Shown here in pieces: positions 51,211 to 58,929 of a stretch of 64,000 nt of DNA. Position numbers and translations under genes: made by a program. The stretch is from contig JASLGG010000027.1 in assembly GCA_030150265.1 (NCBI GenBank), forward strand, positions 1-64,000, read 5' to 3'. The notes below the pieces were generated by a model. The model saw only the letters and a program-made list of their open reading frames with translations, ran no database searches and had not been told where the DNA came from. This stretch comes from Protaetiibacter sp. (GTDB taxonomy: Bacteria > Actinomycetota > Actinomycetes > Actinomycetales > Microbacteriaceae). Numbering within the stretch: position 1 is the stretch's first letter; each line of letters starts with the position of its first letter.

Positions 51211-51558
51211 ATGACGCACGAGCGTGCGACCGCCGAGAGGCTTGCCGCGCACGGCTTCGAGGTCGAGTTCCTGCCCGTGGACCGCCACGAAGGCGCGAAG
51301 AACCCGGATGCGCTTCTGAACGGTGAGACGTGGGAGTTCAAGAGCCCGACGGGCGCATCGGAGCGCAACACCATCTCGGGGCAGTTCGCGAGTGCGCGTG
51401 GTCAGTCGCCGCGTCTGGTGATCGATCTCGCTCGCTGCGGCCTCCCGGATGACGTGGCGGTGTCCCAGATCCGGCGTCGCTTCGCGGGCCAGGAGCGTTT
51501 CCGGCGGGTGCTCGTGCTCGAGCACGACGGTTCCCTGGTCGTGCTGACGCACGATTGA
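51211..51558 (+). CDS. CdiA C-terminal tRNase-like PD-(D/E)xK nuclease domain protein
   Basis: 115 residues from ATG 51211. The central region NPDALLNGETWEFKSPTGAS contains D...E-x-K in the order of a PD-(D/E)xK nuclease, and the following 'QFASARGQSPRLVIDLARCGLPDDVA' fits the CdiA-CT tRNA nuclease family (tRNase toxins of contact-dependent inhibition systems). It is a bare domain without a delivery module. No immunity gene is evident next to it. It interrupts the tad operon between tadC and the pilin gene. Confidence 0.6.
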   Translation: MTHERATAERLAAHGFEVEFLPVDRHEGAKNPDALLNGETWEFKSPTGASERNTISGQFASARGQSPRLVIDLARCGLPDDVAVSQIRRRFAGQERFRRVLVLEHDGSLVVLTHD

Positions 51559-51570
51559 TATCCTGGGAGG

Positions 51571-51624
51571 GAAGGCGGCCGCCGCCCCACTAGAGCCCCG
51601 GCTCCGGGGGGGCTTGCCGCCTTC
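51571..51624 (+). terminator. Strong hairpin upstream of the pilin gene
   Basis: Outer arms gaaggcggc 51571-51579 and gccgccttc 51616-51624 enclose inner arms gcccc and ggggc (51595-51613). It lies 13 bp after the stop of the nuclease-like gene and before the Flp gene, so it may separate two transcripts inside the tad locus. No T-tract. Confidence 0.5.
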
Positions 51625-51731
51625 ACAGGAGACCGCGGGCTGTTCGGGTTCGAGCAGTCGCGCGGTCTTCGCATTGCGGGCCCTGTGGATGGATTCCGAC
51701 ACCGCATCCGCGTCGCTGCCACGATGCGGGG

Positions 51732-51908
51732 ATGCGACGGAACACGACGCGGCTGCGATCCGCGCTCCGAGACGATTCGGGCGATGTACCCGGGTGGGTT
51801 CTCATCACTTTGATGACGGCGGCACTGGTGATCCTCATCTGGGCGCTCGCGGGACCCGCGCTCGAGGGCATCTTCCAGAACGCGATCGACAAGGTCTCCG
51901 GGATCTGA
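51732..51908 (+). CDS. Flp-type pilin-like small protein
   Basis: 58 residues (too short for most gene finders), ATG 51732 to TGA 51908. A basic, charged leader (RRNTTRLRSALRDDSG) is followed by one hydrophobic helix (VPGWVLITLMTAALVILIWALAG) and a short amphipathic tail (LEGIFQNAIDKVSGI). Length and layout match Flp-family pilin subunits. Its place is where Flp genes sit, after tadC and before TadE-like genes. No prepilin peptidase gene is in the window. The ribosome site is weak. Confidence 0.65.
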   Translation: MRRNTTRLRSALRDDSGDVPGWVLITLMTAALVILIWALAGPALEGIFQNAIDKVSGI

Positions 51909-51909
51909 G

Positions 51910-52314
51910 GTGCCGATCTCGCGCGGCCGATTCCCACTGCATGACGAGGCGGGCTCCGCGCCCGTCGAGTTCGTGCTCGTGGGGGTGCTGCTGACCTTCC
52001 TGGTGCTCGCGGTGCTGCAGCTGGCGCTCGCGCTGCACATCCGCAACACCGTGCTCGACGCCGCCGCCGAGGGCGCGCGGTATGGCGCGCTCGCCGACAA
52101 CGAGCCGGGTGACGCAGCGCCGCGCACCGCGGAGCTCATCACGACGGCCGTCGGCCCCGACTACGCCCGCGACATCTCGGTGCACGAGGGCGCCTGGATG
52201 GGTGCGCCGGCGGTCATCGTGACGGTGCGCACGACCCTGCCGTTGCTCGGTCTGCTCGGCCCCGATCGTGCGCTGGAGGTGGAGGGTCATGCGGCGCGCG
52301 AGACGCTCGACTGA
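51910..52314 (+). CDS. TadE-like pseudopilin
   Basis: 134 residues from GTG 51910, two bases after the Flp stop. The TadE-type start is visible: 'DEAGSAPVEFVLVGVLLTFLVLAVLQLALALHIRNTVLDAAAEGARYGAL', with Glu near the beginning of the helix as in pseudopilins. The C-terminal part is a small beta domain. Overlaps the next gene by 26 bp. Confidence 0.8.
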   Translation: MPISRGRFPLHDEAGSAPVEFVLVGVLLTFLVLAVLQLALALHIRNTVLDAAAEGARYGALADNEPGDAAPRTAELITTAVGPDYARDISVHEGAWMGAPAVIVTVRTTLPLLGLLGPDRALEVEGHAARETLD

Positions 52315-52750
52315 GCTCCGAGCGGACGCCGGGTCCGCCTCGCTCGAGTTCCTCACCGTCGGCGTGCTGCTCCTGGTGCCGCTCGTCTACCTGGTGCTCG
52401 TGGTCTCGTCGCTGCAGGCCGCGGCGCTCGGCGCGGAGGGCGCGGTGCGGCAGGCCAGCCGGGTCTTCGTGCAGGCGGAGACGGTGGCGGATGCCGAGGA
52501 CGCGGCGGAGCGCGCGATCCGGACGACGCTCGCCGACTACGGCCTCGACGCCGCCGACGCACGCGTGACGGTGAGCTGCCGGCCCGATCCGGGAGACTGC
52601 CTCGCGCGCCGCGGCTTCGTCACGATCGAGCTCGAGACCGTGGTTCCTCTGCCGCTCGCCCCGCCGGTGCTCGGCCTCGACGTGCCGCTCGGCGTGACCG
52701 TGCGCGCCGCCGCGACCGAGCAGGTGTCGCGCTTCCGGGCGGGCGCATGA
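52289..52750 (+). CDS. TadE/TadF-like pseudopilin
   Basis: 153 residues from ATG 52289, preceded by ggaggtggaggg. 'DAGSASLEFLTVGVLLLVPLVYLVLVVSSLQAAALGAEGAVRQASRVFV' is a pseudopilin N-terminal helix with the Glu, and the rest contains a Cys pair (SCRPDPGDC) likely to form a disulphide outside the cell. It overlaps the following gene by 4 bp. Confidence 0.75.
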   Translation: MRRARRSTELRADAGSASLEFLTVGVLLLVPLVYLVLVVSSLQAAALGAEGAVRQASRVFVQAETVADAEDAAERAIRTTLADYGLDAADARVTVSCRPDPGDCLARRGFVTIELETVVPLPLAPPVLGLDVPLGVTVRAAATEQVSRFRAGA

Positions 52751-53202
52751 GGCGGGGGAGCCGGATGCGCGAGGCGCTGGCCGCCGACGAGGGATCGACC
52801 CTGCCGCTCGTGATCTTCTTCGGGTTCCTCGGGCTCCTGGTCGTGCTGCTCGTGACCGCGGCCACCTCGCTCTATCTCGAGAAGAAGCGCCTCTTCACCC
52901 TCGCCGACGGTGCCGCACTCGTCGGGGCGGAGGCGTTCGAGCTCGACGCCGTCACGCTCACCCCCGACGGTCCGCGCCCGCTGCTCGACAGCGCCGACGT
53001 CGCGGCCGCGGTCGCCGGCTACCTCGCGAGCTCACCCGATCCGGGGCTCGATGCCGTCATGCTCGAGCGCGCCGGTACCGCCGATGGACGCAGCGCCACC
53101 GTGACCGTGTCGTCGAGCTGGCATCCGCCGATCGTGACGCTCTTCGTACCCGACGGCCTGCGCATCGAGGCCACCGCAACCGCCCGCTCGGTCTTCGGCT
53201 GA
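52747..53202 (+). CDS. TadG-like / Rv3654c-like pilus-associated membrane protein
   Basis: 151 residues from ATG 52747. One hydrophobic helix after the 'DEGSTLPLVIFFGFLGLLVVLLVTAATSLYLEKKRLFTLADGAALVGAEAFELDA' motif, which is the helicase/secretion-neighbourhood TadE-like pattern of actinobacterial Flp loci. The extracytoplasmic part is about 100 residues. Last gene of the tad operon. A large palindrome follows. Confidence 0.7.
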   Translation: MRRGSRMREALAADEGSTLPLVIFFGFLGLLVVLLVTAATSLYLEKKRLFTLADGAALVGAEAFELDAVTLTPDGPRPLLDSADVAAAVAGYLASSPDPGLDAVMLERAGTADGRSATVTVSSSWHPPIVTLFVPDGLRIEATATARSVFG

Positions 53203-53267
53203 GCTCGCCGCTCGCCGCATCCGGGGCTCCCGCAGCATCCGCCGCTCCCGGATCAAGGAGGAGCGCA

Positions 53268-53390
53268 CCCATCTCAAGGAGTCTCCCTCCCGAATCACGG
53301 AGTGCGTGTGGGAGATGTGACGGATGAGCAACACGAACCACATCCGTCACACCGACTCCTTGATTCGGGAGGGAGACTCCGTGAGATGGG
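53268..53390. repeat. Nested palindromic intergenic repeat, copy 2
   Basis: Arms 53268-53303 and 53355-53390 form a 36-bp inverted repeat with two mismatches. Inside, tgtgacggatg 53316-53326 pairs perfectly with catccgtcaca 53341-53351. It contains the same unit as at 40 kb (ctcccgaatca-a/c-ggag), again in two outward copies and two return copies, and a related centre. A further diverged unit (ctcccggatcaaggag) lies at 53245-53260. It occupies most of the 230-bp gap between the tad operon and the next gene. Confidence 0.8.
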
Positions 53391-53432
53391 CGGAGCGGCG
53401 ACACCTGCGCGCACGGCGCCTACGGTGGACGG

Positions 53433-53831
53433 GTGGACACGAGCGACTGGATCGAGCACCGCCGCGGCGACGGGGAGCGCGTCGGATGGATGCGGCCGGC
53501 CGGCGAGGGCTTCGTGCCCGTCGACCTGCTGGGCCGGGAACGCGCCGGCGCGCTCGACTGGCTCGCCGCCGAGGAGCTGCTCGACGCGCTCGGCATCGGC
53601 TACCTCGCCGACGCCTATGTGCTCGACAGGCCGGGCGCTGCGCCGCTCGCCGTGCGCATCGTCGAGGTGTCGACCCGCGGCATCCGGGTGAAGCGCGAGG
53701 ACTTCGGCGCGATCGACGTGCCCCAGGAGGAGCAGACGCTGCCGTGGCCGATGCCCGCCGCGCTGCGCCCGCGCGCCGCGGACGACGACACCGTGGAGGG
53801 GGCTCAGCCCTTCCCGCGCGGACGCGCGTAG
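53433..53831 (+). CDS. Hypothetical protein, actinobacterial
   Basis: 132 residues from GTG 53433. Soluble, no signal peptide. It begins MDTSDWIEHRRGDGERVGWMRP and contains 'FVPVDLLGRERAGALDWLAAEELLDALGIGYLADAY', then a beta-rich part 'VRIVEVSTRGIRVKREDFGAI' and an acidic/proline tail. I recognise no domain. Similar short proteins are often next to efflux genes. Its 3' end overlaps the convergent MFS gene by 28 bp. Confidence 0.65.
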   Translation: MDTSDWIEHRRGDGERVGWMRPAGEGFVPVDLLGRERAGALDWLAAEELLDALGIGYLADAYVLDRPGAAPLAVRIVEVSTRGIRVKREDFGAIDVPQEEQTLPWPMPAALRPRAADDDTVEGAQPFPRGRA

Positions 53832-55039
53832 CGCGGCACGAACACGCGCAGGTCGAGCGCGCCCAGGAGCCCCAGCACGCCCATGAGCCCCGCCGCGACG
53901 GGCAGCGACGCCGCGGCGGTGACCCCGGCGATGAGCAGCGGCGCCACCGCCGCGCCCGTGTCGTTCGTGAAGCGCCACGCGCCGAGGAACGGCGCCGGAT
54001 GCGCGGGGTCGGCGAGGTCGGCGCCGAGCGTCATGAGGATGCCCGCGCCGATGCCGTTCGAGAGCGAGAGCAGCGCGGCGACCACCGCGAACCACACGAC
54101 GGCGCCCGGCGCGTCGTGCGTGAACGCGAGCAGCAGGTGCGAGAGGCCCAGCCCGACCATCGACGGCACGGCCGTCCACAGCCGCCCGAAGCGGTCCATG
54201 ATCCAGCCGCCCGCGTAGAACAGCCCGAAGTCGAGGGCGGCGGATGCGCCGATCACGAGCGCGGCCGTCGCCTCGTCGAGCCCGATCGACACCGCCCACA
54301 GCGGCAGGATCACGTTGCGGCTCGCGCGCAGCGCCGCCACGAGCGCGGAGCCGGTGCCGAGCGTCGCGAGCACGCGACGGTTCGCGGCGATGGTGCGGAA
54401 CAGCCCGTGCCCCTCCTCGGCGGCCTCGACCTCGCCCGCGCGCGGCCGGGCCGTCACGACATCCGCGGGGTCGTGCAGCACGATCAGCACCACGACCGCG
54501 GCGAGGCAGGCGCCCAGGTGGATCCAGAAGGCGTTGACCGCGGACCCGGTCGCCTGGATGACCGCCGCCGTCACGAACGGTCCCACGAGGTAGCCGAAGC
54601 GGAAGGTGCCGCCGAGGGTCGAGAGGGCGCGGGCGCGGTAGACGGGCGGCACGAAGCTCGTCATGAAGGCGTGCCGGGCGAGCGCGAAGACCGCCGTCGC
54701 GACGCCGATGATGAGGATGCCGATGCCCAGCACCCACGGGTCGCGCGCCAGCACCGACACGACCACGCCGACGATCGACAGCAGCGAGGCGCCGATCATC
54801 GCGGTGCGCTCGCCGATGCGCGCGACGAGCGCGCCCGCCGGGATGTCGCCGACGAGCTCGCCGACGACGATCATGGCGGCGATGAGCCCCGCCCCCGCGA
54901 GCCCGGAGCCGAGCTGATGAGCGACCATCGGGATGATCGGGATGATGGCGCCCTCGCCGATCGAGAACAGCACGGTCGGCAGGAACGCCGCGACGACGAC
55001 CTGCCGCCAGGGGAAGCGGTCGGCTGCGGGCTCGGTCAT
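53804..55039 (-). CDS. Major facilitator superfamily transporter
   Basis: 411 residues from ATG 55039 (a GTG 4 codons upstream is possible). Twelve helices. The inter-helix 2-3 motif A appears as 'GDIPAGALVARIGERTAMIG'. The second half repeats it weakly ('GWIMDRFGRLWTAVP'). Typical drug-efflux-type MFS; substrate unknown. Next to prfB, divergent, with about 60 bp between. Confidence 0.85.
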   Translation of the reverse strand: MTEPAADRFPWRQVVVAAFLPTVLFSIGEGAIIPIIPMVAHQLGSGLAGAGLIAAMIVVGELVGDIPAGALVARIGERTAMIGASLLSIVGVVVSVLARDPWVLGIGILIIGVATAVFALARHAFMTSFVPPVYRARALSTLGGTFRFGYLVGPFVTAAVIQATGSAVNAFWIHLGACLAAVVVLIVLHDPADVVTARPRAGEVEAAEEGHGLFRTIAANRRVLATLGTGSALVAALRASRNVILPLWAVSIGLDEATAALVIGASAALDFGLFYAGGWIMDRFGRLWTAVPSMVGLGLSHLLLAFTHDAPGAVVWFAVVAALLSLSNGIGAGILMTLGADLADPAHPAPFLGAWRFTNDTGAAVAPLLIAGVTAAASLPVAAGLMGVLGLLGALDLRVFVPRYARPRGKG

Positions 55040-55098
55040 GTCGCGTTCCACGCTACTCCGGCCGGATGCGCGCCGATGCTCGCTAGGCTGTTACGGCC

Positions 55099-56205
<1,107 letters not shown>

Positions 56206-56211
56206 GCGGGG

Positions 56212-57225
56212 TCAGCCCGCGAGGGTCGCGACGAGCTCGCGGCGGCTGCTGACCCCGGCCTTGCGGAACACCGCCTTGAGGTGGTCCTGCACGGTGTAGG
56301 GCGAGACGTGCAGGCGCGCGGCGAGCTCTGCGGTCGAGCGCCCCTCGAGGACGAGCGTCACGATCTCGCGCTCGCGCCGGGTGAGGCCGAGCGCTTCGAG
56401 CGCGAGGCGGGCGGCAGCGCCCCCGCTCGCGGGCTCGACGTCGACCACGATCGCGGCATCCGCATCCGCCGTGCCGACGAGCGCGGTGGCGCGCACCCGG
56501 GCCCAGCCGCCCGCGACCGGCACGTGCAGCTCGCTCGTCCCCTCGAGCCGGGCCGCGGTGAGCGCCGTCACGACGGGCACCGGCACGGGGCGCGAGCCGC
56601 TGGGGTCGAGCAGCGCAAGCCAGCCGCGGGCGTTCGCCGAGCGGGCGACCACCGCCCCATCGGGTGCCACGAGCAGGCTCGCGTGCCCGAGCTCGGCGAA
56701 GGCGGAGGTGCCGGTGTCGCCGCGCAGCCCGCGCGCGATCGCGGGTGCGAGCAGGCGCAGGAGGCGGAGGGCGTCCTCGTCGAAGGCGGAGGAGCCCGTG
56801 GTGCGGAACAGCGAGAGCCCTCCCACGAGCCGTCCGCCGGCGATCGCCGGCAGCCGCAGCTCGTGCGCGATGCCGAGCACGGGGGAGAGGAAGTCGCCGA
56901 AGCGCGGGTTGGCCGCGGGGTCGCCCTCGGAGGCGCTCAGCATCGCGATCCGCGTGCCGGTGCGGGCGAGCTCGCGGAAGGTGCCGGGAGCGGGATCGAC
57001 GTACTCGTACCGGGCGAAGGAGGGGTAGCTGTCGTCGGGCAGCTCGCGCTTGATCGATCCGGTGATGAGGCCGGACGGGTCCATGGGCGACGCGACCGCC
57101 GCATCCGCCCCCAGCTGGCGGGTGATGATCTCGAGGAGCTCGTCGGCGAACCCGTCCCAGGGCAATCGCGCCAGGGACACGCGGTCGACCCGTTCCCGGA
57201 TGCGGGTGGTGGTCGCGCTGCGCAT
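56212..57225 (-). CDS. LuxR-family transcriptional regulator with GAF-like sensor region
   Basis: 337 residues from ATG 57225. The C-terminal HTH is unmistakable: LTRREREIVTLVLEGRSTAELAARLHVSPYTVQDHLKAVFRKAGVSSRRELVA. The preceding part (about 20-250) looks like a GAF or PAS-type sensor ('HELRLPAIAGGRLVGGLSLFRTTGSSAFDEDALRLLRLLAPAIARGL'). No receiver domain. It is divergent from a lipoprotein serine protease and shares its promoter region, so that gene is a natural target. Confidence 0.85.
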   Translation of the reverse strand: MRSATTTRIRERVDRVSLARLPWDGFADELLEIITRQLGADAAVASPMDPSGLITGSIKRELPDDSYPSFARYEYVDPAPGTFRELARTGTRIAMLSASEGDPAANPRFGDFLSPVLGIAHELRLPAIAGGRLVGGLSLFRTTGSSAFDEDALRLLRLLAPAIARGLRGDTGTSAFAELGHASLLVAPDGAVVARSANARGWLALLDPSGSRPVPVPVVTALTAARLEGTSELHVPVAGGWARVRATALVGTADADAAIVVDVEPASGGAAARLALEALGLTRREREIVTLVLEGRSTAELAARLHVSPYTVQDHLKAVFRKAGVSSRRELVATLAG

Positions 57226-57329
57226 CCTCCCAGTATCGGCAGACCGACCTCGCGGCGCGACGTAATCGGGACATTAATCCCCTCCGCGCGCTCACCTGCG
57301 CACGACCGCCGATCCGTAGCGTCGCCGCC

Positions 57330-58868
57330 ATGACTGCATCCACCTCCCGCCGCCCGCGCCTCGAGCGCGCGATCGCGGCCGCCACCGCCGCGCTCATCGC
57401 CGGCACACTTCTCAGCTCCTGCGCTTCCAGCTCCCTCGGAGGGAACGGCGACGGCTCCGTCGGCTTCGACGGCGTGCAGTCCGCCACCATTCAGATCGAA
57501 GCCGTGGGCACGTTCGTCGATCCCTCCGAGGGGGGCTACGAGGCCGCGGGTCGCGGCTCGGGCTTCATCATCGACGGCTCGGGCCTCGCGGTGACCAACA
57601 ACCACGTCGTGGTCGGCGCCGGCACCCTCAAGGTGTGGCGCGGCGGCGACACGAGCACTCAGATCAACGCCAAGGTGCTCGGCTCCTCCGAGTGCCTCGA
57701 CCTCGCGGTGATCGACCTCAAGGGCGACGGCTACCCGACGCTCGGCTGGCATCGCGGCGAGATCACCACGGCGACCGACGTCTACGCGGCGGGCTTCCCG
57801 CTCGGCGACCCCACCTTCACCATGACCCGCGGGATCGTGTCGAAGGCGTCGACCGAGGGGCAGACGCCGTGGGCGTCGCTCGACAGCGTGATCGAGCACG
57901 ACGCGCGCATCCGTCCCGGCAACTCGGGCGGGCCGCTCGTCGACTCGGACGGCAAGGTCGTCGGCGTCAACTACGCGGGCAACGACACCTACGACACCAA
58001 CCTCGCGATCCACCGCGACGAGGTGCTCGCCGTGCTCGACCAGCTCACGGCCGGTGAGGACGTGCTGAGCCTCGGGATCAACGCCACCGCGCTGAGCGAC
58101 GCCGACGGCAACGGCCTCGGGGTCTGGGTGAGCTCGGTGAAGTCGGGCTCCGCGGCCGACAAGGCGGGCGTGCTGCCGGGCGACCTGCTCACCCGCATGG
58201 AGGGCGTGACCCTCGGCTCGGACGGCACGCTGCGCGACTACTGCGACGTGCTGCGCACCCACGGCCAGGATGCGACGCTCTCGATCGAGCTCTACCGTCC
58301 GTCGGAGGAGGCGTACTACCGCGGCCAGGTGAACTCGGACCGCGCGGTGGAGCCGGTCTCGGTGCTCGGCGGCGGGCAGGGCGGCGTCGCCGACGGAGAC
58401 TTCCACGTCGTGAGCGACCGGAGCGGCAGCCTGCAGGTGGAGGTCCCCGCCGCGTGGACCCAGGTCGACGGATCGCCGTGGACGGACGACGCCGGCCACG
58501 TGTTCGCGCACATCGACGCGAGCGCCGACCTTGCGGGCTACGCCCGCAACTGGGGCGTCTCGGGGGTCTCGCTCTACGCCTCGCAGCAGGCGTACGGGGC
58601 GGTGTCGCCCGACGCGCTCATGAGCCAGATGTCGTCGTCGCTCCCCGCCGAGGGATGCAGCGTCGCCGACAGCGACGGGTACGACGACGGATGGCACGTC
58701 GGCGGCTACACCCTCTGGCAGGGCTGCGGCGGCTCGTCGATGGCGCTCGTGCTCACCGCCAACTCCTCGCGCGGCGGCTACCTCATCATGGTCGTGCTGC
58801 AGGCCGCCCGGGCGGAGGACCTCGCATCGATCGACCGCATCCTGGGGAGCTTCATGGCGCAGTTCTGA
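57330..58868 (+). CDS. Lipoprotein trypsin-like serine protease
   Basis: 512 residues from ATG 57330. Signal peptide with lipobox LLSSC (Cys31). The trypsin/HtrA-type domain has His92 (TNNHVVVG), Asp124 (ECLDLAVIDL) and Ser199 (RPGNSGGPL). A PDZ-like domain follows (about 235-330), then a third domain of about 170 residues ('FHVVSDRSGSLQVEVPAAWTQV') of unknown type. It is fixed to the outer face of the membrane. Divergent from the LuxR regulator. Confidence 0.9.
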   Translation: MTASTSRRPRLERAIAAATAALIAGTLLSSCASSSLGGNGDGSVGFDGVQSATIQIEAVGTFVDPSEGGYEAAGRGSGFIIDGSGLAVTNNHVVVGAGTLKVWRGGDTSTQINAKVLGSSECLDLAVIDLKGDGYPTLGWHRGEITTATDVYAAGFPLGDPTFTMTRGIVSKASTEGQTPWASLDSVIEHDARIRPGNSGGPLVDSDGKVVGVNYAGNDTYDTNLAIHRDEVLAVLDQLTAGEDVLSLGINATALSDADGNGLGVWVSSVKSGSAADKAGVLPGDLLTRMEGVTLGSDGTLRDYCDVLRTHGQDATLSIELYRPSEEAYYRGQVNSDRAVEPVSVLGGGQGGVADGDFHVVSDRSGSLQVEVPAAWTQVDGSPWTDDAGHVFAHIDASADLAGYARNWGVSGVSLYASQQAYGAVSPDALMSQMSSSLPAEGCSVADSDGYDDGWHVGGYTLWQGCGGSSMALVLTANSSRGGYLIMVVLQAARAEDLASIDRILGSFMAQF

Positions 58869-58929
58869 GCGCCGGAATCCCCACATCCCTGGGAGTGACG
58901 GCGACGCCCCGCGTTCCTAGCATTCCCAG

